Positions 32,801 through 44,343 of a stretch of DNA of 64,000 bases are shown here, in pieces (within the stretch, counting starts at the first letter, position 1; each line of letters starts with the position of its first letter). The notes below the pieces were generated by a model. The model had not been told where the DNA came from, made no database searches, and saw only the letters and a program-made list of their open reading frames with translations. A program made the translations under genes and the position numbers. Origin of the DNA: Pseudomicrostroma phylloplanum (taxonomy: Eukaryota > Basidiomycota > Exobasidiomycetes > Microstromatales); assembly GCA_039545275.1 (NCBI GenBank), contig BCHS01000014.1, positions 127,930-191,929 on the forward strand, read 5' to 3'.

Positions 32801-35015
32801 ACTGCACTTTGGCTCTGCACCCGCGGTCGCTGCCGCGTTGGCGTCGGCGAATGGCGAAGCCTATGCCACCCCTTCAAAGGGCCAGCAGAACACTTCGCTC
32901 GACAAGGCAAAGCGACTCCTGCAACCTCTGAGGCCTGGTCAGTTCGCCTCGAGGTCCAAGTCCTGGGGCGGCTCGCCTTCCTCTTTGGGTCTGCGAAAGA
33001 GCAAGATCCTCCTCTGCACTTATCGAGCAATTGGTCTTCAGTACTACAAGTACACCGTGGGCGGCGTCAACATCCTCTTTGTCAATACGCTTCCCTTTGT
33101 AGGCTTCACCATCCTGGACTTCTTTTTCCTCCTTCCCTACGTGGAGAAGCACGATATGCACTCTGGCTTTGCAGGCTGGGTCAGCGGTCAAGGCGTCATT
33201 TTCATCTGCGCTCTGGGCAGTGTTATACCCCTCTCGTACTTCATTGGTATGGCCGTCGCCTCGATCTCTGCACAAAGCTCGATTGGTATGGGAGCAGTCA
33301 TCAATGCTACCTTTGGTTCGATCATCGAGATCATCCTCTATAGCATTGCACTAACGCAAGAGAAGGCACGGCTGGTCGAAGGCTCCATCATCGGGTCTAT
33401 TCTGGCCGGCGTGCTGCTCATGCCAGGACTCTCAATGTGCTCGGGAGCTACCAGGAGGAAAGAGCAGCGCTTCAATGCCCGTTCGGCCGGTGTGACATCT
33501 ACGATGCTCATCATGGCCATCATTGGCATCTTGACGCCTACCCTGTTCTACCAGATTTACGGCACTTTTCAACTCACCTGCATGGGCTGCCCTGCTGACC
33601 CAGCAGCAGAGGTCGACTGGACTTGCAAGCGATGCTTCTATGAGCATGTACCGCCAGCGACTGATCCCTTCTACCAAGAGAACGTCAAGGGACTCATGTA
33701 CACGTGCACAGTCATTCTCGTCCTCTCTTATGGAATCGGTCTCTGGTTCAGTCTTCGTACTCACGCCTCTCAGATTTGGCAGAACCCTCTACCGGCCCCA
33801 GCGCTAGCAGCCGCAGCCGGTCAACAGCACAATATCCCCGGAGCTCACGCCCAGCTCGGTAATGATCCTCTGGCGACAGCTGGCAACAGCGTGCAGATCC
33901 CATCGGCGCAGCGAGCATCGGTCTACAAGCGGCTCCTGCCGCCCCACCTTGCTCAAGCGGTGCTGCCCACGTCGCAGAGGGTAGCGAGCCAGCCCACTTT
34001 CCCCACCGCCACAGCGGGACACAATCGCCTCTCCTCGATGCCGGGTCGACGGGAGGGCAGCATCACCTCGCAGGACCCACCCCCGCTACGCCTGCCCGAG
34101 AGTTTCAGTCAGGAAGAGTACGCCAAGGCAATGGCTTTCACTGCCAGCGCTTTCCAAACGGCTATTCGGCAACATCAGCAAGAGCAGCAAGCAGGTGGGG
34201 CCAACTCTGGGACCATGCAGCCCGCCCCTGCAGCCGTGGCGAGGAGATCGGTGCAGTCTGCCAATCAGGCCATGCCTCACGGCCAGCAGCAAGGTCACCA
34301 GCGAGAGACATCGATGGCGCCTGTAGAGGCCGAGGACGCTGGTGGGCACGGAGGACATGATGCTCCATCTTGGTCTCGGGTGGTGTCACTGACCGTGCTC
34401 CTCTCCTGCACGGTGCTGTACGCCATCATTGCCGAAATCCTAGTCGACGTCGTAGACGTGGTCCTAGACGGCTCAGGCATCGACGAAAAGTTCCTCGGAA
34501 TCACCCTCTTTGCCCTGGTGCCCAACACGACCGAGTTCATGAATGCCGTCTCCTTTGCCATCAACGGGAACATTGCCCTCTCCATGGAGATTGGCTCCGC
34601 GTATGCTCTTCAGGTCTGCCTGATCCAGATCCCCGCCATGGTAGCCTTTAGCGCCTACTACAACCGTCCTGGCGGCACGAGCACAGTGGGTGGAGGACAT
34701 CTGGAGCATCGCTCCTTCACCCTCATCTTCCCTCGCTGGGACGTAATCGCCATCATCTTCTCCGTCTTCCTCCTGACCTACACCTACATCGAAGCCCGAA
34801 GCAACTACTACAGGGGAAGCATCTGTATCCTCTCTTACCTTGTGCTTGTCGCGGGCTTCTTCTTTGCGCCGCCAACGGGGGATGTAGAGGCGCCCGGGGA
34901 TGGAGCGCCAGAGGACTTTGTGGGGAAGGCTTTAGTGCAGGCGATCAGCAGTGGGATGGACCTTGATTGGGCGCAGTGGGGCAGCGCGCTCCTGGGGGCC
35001 TTGTGGACGCGGTGA
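29863..35015 (+). CDS. VNX1: Vnx1-type vacuolar cation/H+ exchanger (CAX family)
   Basis: Exons 29863-30345 and 30429-35015 give about 1689 residues. A long Ser/Pro and acidic cytoplasmic N-terminus precedes HPFGLPIWKPALYKKSRTI. Two small membrane modules follow, of the kind found next to the exchanger in Vnx1: ILWTLIFGVWLSVICGIASI, and later GLVFWLIIAPVLGLICLACW. The exchanger core has two alpha repeats: NATFGSIIEIILYSIAL with GSIIGSILAGVLLMPG, and LVPNTTEFMNAVSFAINGNI with ALSMEIGSAYALQ. Loop cysteines in TCMGCPADPAAEVDWTCKRC could bind metal. Yeast Vnx1 is a low-affinity vacuolar Na+ or K+/H+ antiporter, distinct from the Ca2+/H+ exchanger Vcx1. The ion cannot be read from sequence. A 300-residue disordered linker splits the two repeats. 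The start is the first ATG of the leader that keeps a plausible composition. Confidence 0.9.
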
Positions 35016-35567
35016 GACGGAGTGGGTGGCGGGGCTGGGCTGCTCATATAGGAGCAGGTAGAAGTTTGTACGACTAGACTGTTGGTTGTTTCGCCTTCCT
35101 TCATATGCTCTTGCCTGCTTCCCAATCTTCAATATGACATGTTTGACGACCATTGATCGCCCTGCTCAGTCAGGCCTCTCAACACAAATTGTACCCGCGC
35201 AGCTCCCATCCATGCCTCGCGAATGTCCGAGGCTGACTGGGCCAGGGCAGTCGGGGTCCTTGCGCGGGACTGCACCGTGAGAGGCAAAGCTGCCAGATGA
35301 GTGAAAGACTCTCTCTGCACAGGCGAGACAGAAGGGGACGAGGAGGTGCTATATTGCCATGAGAGAGGAGCAAGGGTACACGCGACGTTGGTGACGAGGA
35401 AGGAGAAGGGGGGAGAAGGGACAGAGTCGGATCTGGGCACACGTCGAACTACGTACAAGGAGAGCAATTGGGACCAAAGCGCGACACACCGCCTCTACGA
35501 CAACGTCTCTTGACTTTCTGCATCTATATTTCTTTTCTTTCTGTTAGGGCCTAGTCTTTTCTTTCTG
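35016..35567. other. Convergent 3-prime region between VNX1-like and Far1/Ste5-like genes
   Basis: Two genes end here head to head. An 18-base direct repeat (see the repeat at 35531-35572) lies at the right end. No gene is seen. Confidence 0.5.
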
Positions 35568-35572
35568 TTAGG
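35531..35572. repeat. Direct repeat, two copies of an 18-base pyrimidine-rich unit
   Basis: The unit TCTTTTCTTTCTGTTAGG occurs at 35531-35548 and again at 35555-35572. The second copy includes the stop codon of the minus-strand Far1/Ste5-like gene. Confidence 0.9.
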
Positions 35573-38500
35573 ATCGAGAATCGGCATAGGCTACAGCGGC
35601 GAGTGCGGGCCCATTATCGCCGAGGAAGCGCAGCGCTTCAGTGGTAGTCCTGGTAGTCCACGCCTGCTGATCTCGCAGGACCATGGCCTGCTGAGCGGCT
35701 GCGTTCCTGCCATCTCGCTCAAAGTGGCCTCGTGGACCCAGCTGCAGGCCGTGCGAGGTGAGCTCCAGATCGTCCAGGATTGCAAGGAGGGAGACGATGG
35801 CTTGGTCCTGCACTAGGGCCCGCTGCCGGGCCGCTGCTGAGCGACCGCTCGCGTGGCCTCCTGTCCTGAAGGTGCGAGTGCAGGGCGAGGAGCCAGAGTA
35901 GAGGCTGCTGGCGGCCGAACCACGACGCTTGAGGGCCCGGTCGGTCTCCTTGCCGCCGTTGGCCTCTGTCAACTTGGCCAGGACCGTCTCGACGATCTTG
36001 TGCGTCTCGTTGATGATTCGCAATGCCTGTGTGTAGTTCTTGCGGCTGACGAGAAGGAGAGATCGAGTGATCATGTCCGAGACGAGGAGCTCGATTCGTC
36101 GACGAGTGACCGTGGCGTCGGATGTCTGTTGAGGATTCGAAGAGCCGTTCTCTGGCGCAGTTCCGTCCACCTCGAGGGTCAGGACGGCAGGGTTGGACAA
36201 GCGATGCAGAGATGAGCCAGCCGCGACGTCTCGATATGCAGCGTCGACCTCGAAGACTGCGACCTCTTCGATGAGACTACCCATCGAGTGCTCGATGCCG
36301 TACAGATCGCCACCACCGGCTGAATCCTCAAGGTTCAGATCAGAGAGACCCAGTCGTTGAATGAAATCATCCGTGGCAGAGCCAATCTCGATGGCAGGAG
36401 CATTGCGCACCTTCCTGATCCCGCCTGCGCGCCCATCATCGTTCGTCTGAGCGATGAAAGGTACAAGTCCGTTGATGTCGAGCTCCAGCTCAACAAAGAG
36501 CTCCCGGGTTTCTCCGAAGCGCAGTTCTCCTACCTCGACATCGACGTGCTTGCCAGAAGAAGACACGACGGGATTGAGCACTCCTTGCACTTTCTTCACT
36601 CTGAAGTGATTGTCGGAAGGTACAGAGATGCGCAGCTTGAGTTGGTCAATCGCAGTGCTCATGAGGGATCCGATGCAGCCGGCAATGCACTCTCTCAGCT
36701 GGTACCACTCTCGTACGAAGGTGTAAGAGCCACGGGTGTGGTTCGAGATGAGCCACAGGGACGAAGGGTTGCTCGACTTACCAAAGCCAAAGCAGTGGAT
36801 GGGCGTGTTGGCGGCTTCAGCCCTGGCCATGACCAGGTCCATCTGCCTCTTGGCAGGACCATCAGTGGTGTCGTTGATCAGGATCATGCCAGTCATCGAG
36901 TTCTTGACTTTGCGGGAGAGGACGATGTCCAGACCGACGTTGAGGGCCGTCACCGTGTCTGTGCGCTCACTTGCCCCACCGAGGGTCTCGCTGTCGACTC
37001 GGTAAGGATCATCTTCGTCCTCGTCCCACGCCTTGCCGATGCTCTCGATGAAGTCCTGTAGCTTGGCCCGACTTCGTTCTCTGGCAGTGATACTCAGCAA
37101 GCCGGTCTTGCGAACATCACCTTCGGCGCCCGAACTGTAAGTGACGACGGCCAGTCGGTCGCTCGGTCCCATGTGGGACGCCACGAATTCAAGTGTCGAC
37201 CTGATCAATCGGAGCTTCAGAGCCGCCGAGGAAGAGACACCAGTCGTGTCCTTCTGCAAAACGACAGGGACCGATACCATCAAGACGAGGTCCAAAGGTG
37301 CATGGGGAAGCAACTTTGGAGGCGGCATAGAGGGATCGAGTCCACCGGAGGCAGACCACTGCTGCTGCGTGGGTGGATTCGCCGAAAAGCTAGCTCGTGC
37401 ATGGGCAGCATCGCGCTCAGAAGATAGGGTATGGGTGCTTTTCGACTTTCTCGGCTGCTTTGCGACCTGTGCCTTTGGTGGAGTCGTCGCAGGCGTGCTA
37501 ATGGCCGTGCTACCTCTTGCGCTGGCAGGCTCTGAGCCTGACTTGCCACTGATCAGAGAAGCACTACGAGCCGACCTTGCCGTTGCCCCGATAGATGGCT
37601 TCGTCGGAGTGGACATGTGTAGAGGGCCCTGCTCATAGGGAGTGGGATCATGGCCTGCTCGTATGGGCTGATGCTCCCTGAGGATACCTGCACCACGCTG
37701 TCCCACGCCGTTGCTGTCATTGGCTGTCGTGACGCCGCTGGCGACATTGGCATTGGGACTTTGATGACGCAAAGTGTAGCTTGCCTTGCTTTCATCTGCC
37801 AAGAGCTCCACTTTGCTCCTCCACGATTGGCGGATGCCTTCCGTTGGGAACACGAGGATGAAGTTCCCCAAAGTGTCGTCGTCGAGGGTGATAGCCAGAC
37901 TCGGAGAACCTTGAACATTCTTCTCGATCATGTCCGAAATATGCCTGAGCCAGATCCTGCCCTTGAGCTTGAGCTTGGGTGGCTTGCTCGACTTCCTCTT
38001 GTCTGAGTCAGTCTTGCTGCCAATACGACTGAGTCCTCGCTCGGGTCTGCCCGACTCGGTAACGCAGATGAGGGCGGAGCTGAAGAGGTAGACCCAGAAC
38101 TTGCGAACGACGTTGTCTTGGCTGATGCCAATGTAGTCGTACAGTGCCAGCTGGCCGAACTTCTCGATCGGCTGACCTTTCCAGTCTGAAAGTCGCATCT
38201 TCAGATCCTCAAAGACGGCGTCGTAGGCAGTGTCATCTACAGCCGGAGTGGCATGCATAGAGAAGGCCTCGTCATCTCCATTGCTGGTCTCCTTGCCGCT
38301 CCCAGAGTGATCCTCGTGACTGTACTCGTGCAGGCTATTCTGATCATCGTTGCGACCCAAGCGCTCGTGTCCGATATCCGAAGAGGCCAGAGCCCTGTCG
38401 TTGCCGCTCGAGACACTCTCTGCCAACCCACTGACACGATGATTGTTGTAGGTCGGCCCAGCATGGTGCTCGTCTCCTGCATCGAGGCCGTTGTCGATAC

Positions 38501-41500
38501 CGCCATCCGCATCCTCTTCATCGGTAGCCTCTTGATCCTCGTCATCGTCTCCATGGAGCAGTGGCATGCCCTTCCAATGCATCTGATGCTTTGCTTCTTG
38601 TTCATCCAGGGAAAGGGGAGGTCGACGAGAGGGAACTTCCAAGGTGACCACGCAGACTATGTTCTGCTTGCCATTCTGGCCTGTGGGATCCTTTCGATAG
38701 ATTGTGTTGAATTCAGGTCGAATACGAATCACCGGGTGAACCATAACGTGAGTCGGCGAATGTGGCAGGGGCGACGAGGTGGTTTCGTGATGGCTGATAG
38801 CTTCCAACATGACGTTCCTTGACGCTGGTGAGCTCATCGTACTGTGGCGCGAAGATTGCGGGTCCGCGTAGCTACGAGACGTGGAGCGGGACATTGCACC
38901 GGACATTGCGACAGAGCCGATTGGATCATCAATCAGATTGCCTTCGTCTCGTTGACCAGCATCAGACGACCTGGCGCGAGGATCTCCCAGTCCCATCATC
39001 CCAGTGAGCTCTGAGGGAGAGGGATAGCGAGTTCGTACATAGGGCAAGGGTGGCGAGTAGAATCCAGTTTGTTGGCAAGTTTTTTCAGAATCCGAGGATG
39101 ATTGTGAGGAGTGCGAGTGTTGATGATGTTGATAGTAGGGCGAGCCAGACCGGGGGGAGGGGAGAAAGGTAGCGGACGACGACGAAGGAGGGGGAGAGAG
39201 CAGAGCGGGAGAGGTTTGTGGTCTGTCAGTATTACGGTTCTGATAATGATAATGATTCATGGCGTCTCCGGGGGTAGGGTCTGGGGATGCTGCGACGAGG
39301 TTGGAATACGTGAAGCGAGGATGAGGAGAGAGGACATGTTTCCCCCCTCTTCTTCGCTGCAGAATACCCCACGATGGCATCGTGTGAACGGGTGAGATAT
39401 GGCTCGTTGGCAGGGGGCGAGGATCCAAGTTGGCAATATAAGCGACCCCCTGTACCTCGCCGTGCCGAAAAATAGAGCGCCTTCTAGAGACGCAGACGTG
39501 CCTTCATGAGGCTACCCCTGAAGGTACATGGCCACGTCTCGTACCTGTGTAGATCGCGAAATCACGGACCGTCGCCGCTTTTTACCCGCTTGCGCAGCCC
39601 TTGGCGAATTCGCTTGCGGGTGCCCGCGAAAATTCTTCGTCCCTGAGCTCTGGGCTCTCCCTCTGCCCTCACTTTTGTCTTCAACGAAAATGTACTCACT
39701 TGCAGATCTGCTGTTGTCTCCTCCGTCCCCACCTAGCACGATTGCCTTCCTGCAGACACCACACATGCCGGGTGGTCCTGCCTTCTTACCGCTTGAACCT
39801 CCTTCCTGAGCTGCCAAGATATCTTCGGGCTTGCCATAGACGGCTGTGAAGCAGGCGTTGTGCAAGGCATGCCCGCAGGTAGGCATGACGTGGGGCTTTT
39901 CACCCGCCAATCGGTACGAGAGACGCTCAAGACAAATAGGGCAATCTGCCTCTGTTCGACTGTCATCGCCATTGCTATACGAGGTTGATGTGTCATGCAT
40001 GGATGAACCAGAAGCGCTAGCTGGTGGGTCTACTGAACGATGGCTTTCGCTTCGACGCATCGCTAGACTAGAGTTGAGAGCAACCGCATCTGCTCCTGGT
40101 CCCATCATTCGTTCGAGCTTGCTGTTGCCAGAGACGCTGCGACGACCTGGTCCAGCCGAGCTAGAAGCGTCTCTCCTCATACTCGTCGAGGAAGCCCGGG
40201 GAAGATAACCAGTGTCCATCAGATCGTCCACCACGCTACCCTTGCGCAACGAGTTTGGGCTAGAAGTCGAGCTGAACCGAGTCCTGCTGGAGTCCATCGA
40301 TTTGCTCGCATTCATCGCGCTAGACCCTGCTGTGCCGCGATCGTAGTCGTCCCATTCTTCTTCCTTCTTGGAGCTGCTGGCCTTGCGGCCAAAGGACAGC
40401 TTCCAGCTGCCGCTGCTTCCACTTTTCAGCATCTGAACTGACACTGGCGGCTCAGAACCTGGACTGCCTCGATCCACAGGAGATGCAGTAGCGATGCGTG
40501 GGGCCGTGTAGGAGGCAGGACTCTTCGGCTGACTATGCTCGAGAAGTGTTGGAGGCAGAGTACCTCGAATTGATTCAGATCCAAAAGAGCCGAAAGTTTC
40601 AACGGAAGACTGATGCTCGTGACGCAGTGCCTGATACGAGTGGCCGCGAAGTTGCCCGATAGAATCGTAAACAGGCGCTGCTGTCGACGAAGACACTTGC
40701 TTGCTACTCCTTCGTCCTTCTAGACTGCAAGATGGTAATTCGCCTGATCGTGGCTCAGCAGGGAAGGCTCTCCAGCGTGGAGCTTTCTCGAAGCGAGGTA
40801 GATGCCGTTGAAGCTCTTCTTGAGGAGGTAAATCAAGCTCAATGTAGCTTCGACGTCTCCTTCTGCGATCGACGGCGATTGCCTCTTCTTCCTTGACCGA
40901 CTTGCTTCTGAAGAACTTCTTCAGCGACTTGAAAGAGGCAGCTCTGCGAGCAGCAGCTACGTCTGTTCTGTCTCTATCGGGGTGGTCACTCGAAGTTGAC
41001 CAGAGTCCGTTCCAGGCGTGCTCTGATGACAACTGTGTAGCTGACGCAGTGTGTGGTCGGGTTGCGCTGAGCACTCTATCGGAGAGGCAGCTGGAGTCGC
41101 CAGTGGTATCGAGTGAAGCGCCGTCGTTGGAGGCGAGTCCAGGGTTCCTGTCAGCGTACGGACAACGGGCAGCTGTGCTGAGTCGTCGAGCTAAGGAGTC
41201 TTTGGAGGTGAGATGAGGTGGTCGCCTCTCTGGAAAAGACTGAAAGGGAGCGTAGTCGCTATGCGTAGGTACTGCTTCCTGTGTACGGTCGGGCGGAAGG
41301 ACAGCTCGAGGTTGCAAGATCTGTCTAGAGGTGAGAAAGGGTAGGTCGTCTTTCGGGTAGCAAACGGCCGGCTCGATCGTCCCAGACGAGGCTCGCGGGG
41401 GCAGGAGCTGCAGCACGGGGTATAGGAATGGATTATGTAGTGCTGCTTCGCTGGGGTGAGCAGTGGCGTGAGTGATAGCTGAGGATGAGTGGGTGTTCCT

Positions 41501-41509
41501 ACTGGCCAT
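35568..41509 (-). CDS. FAR1: RING-PH-VWA protein, Far1/Ste5-like pheromone MAPK scaffold
   Basis: Two long minus-strand frames, 41509-39700 and about 39289-35568, join to roughly 1843 residues. Exon 1 is disordered, has a basic stretch (ASFKSLKKFFRSKSVKEEE) that could touch membranes, then a RING finger from Cys523: CPICLERLSYRLAGEK, MPTCGHALHNACF and CGVCRK. Exon 2 contains HPVIRIRPEFNTIYRKDP, a PH-like domain (KFGQLALYDYIG ... KFWVYLFSSALICV ... TEGIRQSWRSKVELL) and a VWA-like domain (LDLVLMVSVPVVL ... GMILINDTTDGP) without a canonical DxSxS metal site. RING, PH and VWA in this order define the Far1/Ste5 family, which holds the pheromone-response MAPK module at the G-beta/gamma signal. The donor at 39699 (GTGAGT) is clear. 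The acceptor is uncertain: 39290 or 39281 keeps frame. Two separate genes remain possible. Confidence 0.72.
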
Positions 41510-42008
41510 GCACTGAGGACTCGGTTATCCCTCGAGGCGGCGGCTAGACGGACGATGCGGAGGAAGACAGCAAGTGGCTGAGGTCCGGGGAAGGGTATGC
41601 GGTTGGGAGTGGAGTGGAGGGGAGTGGAAGAACGTCCATGGTCAGCTCTGCTCTTTGCGTCCTATTCCAACATCTCTGACGCCTCGTCCGAAATGTCTTG
41701 CAGCGGCACTTGATTGAACAGCAATCGCAGACGCAACTCGCATCTCCTGCTTGAGTCAACATCGTCCCTGTCCCACGGCCTTACTCACGCTGAGCAAATG
41801 CCAGGCCACGGAAATAGAGGGGCCGATCGGAGGCGGCAGTCCGGTAGCAATCGGACACAGGGCGCAGGGCGAGGTGGGAGCCGTAGGATAGGGCAGGGGA
41901 GAGGGAGCAACGGAGGATCCAGTAGAGTGGTAGCAGAGGGTGAGGGAGCAAGAGTCAAGACGAAAATGTCAGAGAGAGATCTACGAGCACAGCAAGTCCA
42001 ACCCCACG
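41510..42008. promoter_or_regulatory. Divergent region upstream of the Far1/Ste5-like gene
   Basis: Lies between the minus-strand start at 41509 and a tentative plus-strand start at 42009. The right half is G/A-rich on the plus strand, from about 41820 to 41960. No TATA box stands out. Confidence 0.45.
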
Positions 42009-42543
42009 ATGCCCCTATCACGACTTCTTCCATTGCTTCTCCGTGGAGCTCTATCCTTCTCCTCCGCGCCGGTACCCCGGTGCCGAGCTCAATGCCACTC
42101 ACCAAGCGCTTCAGCTTCCCTCTGTCTTCTGCCTCGTCGCTCACTTGCAGTAGCCCCGGCGACCTCAACTGATCTACCCCTAACGGAAAGGGTACGTGAG
42201 AGATGGGAGGGGTCCGGGCGGCGGAGATGCTGGGGAGACAGTGGGTCCGAGGTGCCTAGTCAGCTCTACGGCTTCCTTCTGCAACGCTCACCTCTCACAC
42301 AGCGAAGTGCTCCTCCACCTGGATCATTTGGCTTTGCCTAGCCTGCCGTGGAGCCTGCCCTCGGGCGGCCTCGCTAAGCCTACTCCCCCTTTGCGCCGTG
42401 AGCTCTCATATCTCTACGACCCTTTCCCTCCCAGCGATAGCCAAGAGCTTATGAGATCCAATGCTCACCTTCTCTGTCCGAATTCCGCAAGCCTCTGTAT
42501 CTTTACCTGTCTTTGCAATCCCAGCAGGTATGAAGAGGTCTAA
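42009..42543 (+). CDS. Possible mitochondrial GatC-like protein; structure unresolved
   Basis: The frame from 42009 encodes MPLSRLLPLLLRGALSFSSA and continues Arg/Ser-rich to TSTDLPLTER, a good mitochondrial targeting profile. It meets a strong donor (GTACGTGAG) at 42192. A good acceptor (CTCACACAG) ends at 42302. In another frame the following sequence reads SEVLLHLDHLALPSLP, then PLRRELSYLYDPFPPSDSQE. That resembles the N-terminal helix of GatC, subunit C of the mitochondrial glutamyl-tRNA(Gln) amidotransferase (LTxEEVxHLxxLA). The two halves do not join in phase by one base, and I found no alternative splice that fixes this. Either the consensus has an indel, an intron is misread, or the resemblance is chance. 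A C-terminal end is also not established. Confidence 0.3.
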
Positions 42544-44343
42544 GCCAGCCGCTTCCCTTCGCAGCAGCAAGACGAGACGAGACGCGACTTATCGTCTTGC
42601 AGGCCGGGTGCGGCAGAACTTTTCCGCGAACGGGACCCGGAGATGCCGAAGGTAGGCCGAGGTAAGAGGACTGGCTCTGCTCTCGGATTTTGCGAAGCAA
42701 AGAGCCGCTCACTACTACGAGTCTCTCTGAGCAGACGAGGGAGGGGTTGGATATCAGATCTGGATGGGTATGGTATGATGAGCAAGGTGTGGTTGGACCG
42801 AGCTGACAGAATCGCTCAGATGGAGGGAGGGGGGGAGGGGGCTCTGGAACCGGAGGCGTCAATGCAGATACGCCCATCTCGTGTCCGTGTGCATCTCGTC
42901 TTCCTTCGCGGGTGCGTCTGTGTGAGCTTGTTTGCCTCACTGCTGCCCTGGCTCTCTATCAGTTCGGTCACTCAGTCACTCAGTCAGTCAGCCTGTCAGC
43001 TCTGGCTCCCTCCCTCTGTGCGCCCTTGGTTTTGATGAATCAGAAGGCGGGACGGGCAGGCAGGGCGGGGAGCGGGCACGGAAAAAGAAGCTCAATAAAC
43101 GCCATTTGCCCGCTGCCGATTGGCTCAAGTTCAACAGCAGCCGAGCGAAGGACAGGAGACAGGACAGGCGGCATGCACGACTTTGACAGGCCAAGGCGAA
43201 ACCCCGTGGCGCTGAGGCTGGTACGCGAGGTGAGCCAGCACGAGGGCGAGGGCGGGGCAGGGGCAGAGCAGAGGAAGGGCACAGGGCGACACTGAGAGAC
43301 AGCTCACCGACACTTCTTCGGTGAGACGCGCTTTTTGACGTGTCTGCGCGCCAGCCTACACACGTCCTGCTTGACAGCAAGCCGCGTCGTAGAACAAAGG
43401 GCGAAAGAAGGAGGCAAGAGGTGGTATGCGGCAGCACGACAGACGACAGCTCATGAGACCGGGCATTTCTGAAGTGGGTGAAAAGGGGAGGGGGGAGGGC
43501 GTGGGAATTGCAGGCCAAGATGCAGAGCTTGAGTGGCCGGCCGAGCGGAGGCTTGAGAAGGGCAATGCAGTGCAGTGCAAAGCTGCTGCGTTAGGGCGCG
43601 TGCGTGGCTGGGCTGGCTGATTCGCCTGCCAGGGTTAGCAAGGAGGGAGGGTAGGAAGGACCTTGGAAGATCGGACGCCGGCGTATGATAGGTCGAGAAG
43701 GGCTTAGAGGGACGTCCAAGACAGAGCCAAGCTCAAGGCGCGATTCATTCAGGCACACCGCACTCTCGCCTGCTCGGCATCTGCGTCGGCTTCTGCGTCT
43801 GCGTCTACCTGCACGTCTCTCAGCCAAGAGAACGAACCTCGCTTCCCTATAGCTCCGCCCTTCCCTTTTCGGAAGGTAGTACGAGTAGGAAGGTCTTCGA
43901 TCGGACGTGAGACAGGCGCGGAACAGGCCAACGTGAAGGACAGAGAAGGAGGTTCGGAGGGGCGGCAGTAGACTGCTTCGATCTCTGTGGGCGGTGCGAA
44001 GAAGCGCGTCGGGAAGCAACCTTGTGTTTGTTTGCTACGCTCCCTTCGGACGAAGAACGCCGAGGTCGACAGGCGGTGTTTCGCGGGCATGGTGGAAATC
44101 GTCCACACACCTCACTTTCGCCAAAGACAGACCGCAGACAGTAGTTTGCTTCAAAGTCATTGATTGGGCGAAATGTCTAGTGGTACATGGCGATCTGGTC
44201 TTGGATCTTTTCTTTTCTTTTGCAAGTCTGATGTTCTATGATGCCCTCGGCGCAGACCACCCGTCCATCACTCAAGCTCTTGACTCCATCGTCCCGCTGA
44301 GCCTCGTTTCGCCTCTCCGCACGAAAGGCGCGCCCGTCTGTAC
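42544..44343. other. 1.8-kb stretch without a supported gene
   Basis: Both strands carry medium frames rich in Arg, Ser and Pro with no family resemblance. The minus-strand frame near 43750-44100 ends in an imperfect Asp-Ala repeat encoded by GCGTCT-like units. Just left of the CCCH gene, 44180-44320 on the minus strand reads plausibly as protein (SDGRVVCAEGIIEHQTCKRK) but I cannot splice it in phase to the CCCH gene. The rest shows nothing I can name. Confidence 0.4.

Noticed and set aside
39504..39699. C-terminal extension of the RING frame to a stop at 39512
   Set aside because: It runs through a strong GTGAGT donor, and the family expects PH and VWA domains after the RING; kept as an alternative only.
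43749..44108. Minus-strand frame with an Asp-Ala repeat left of the CCCH gene
   Set aside because: Low-complexity tail, no family resemblance, and no splice joins it to a neighbour in phase.
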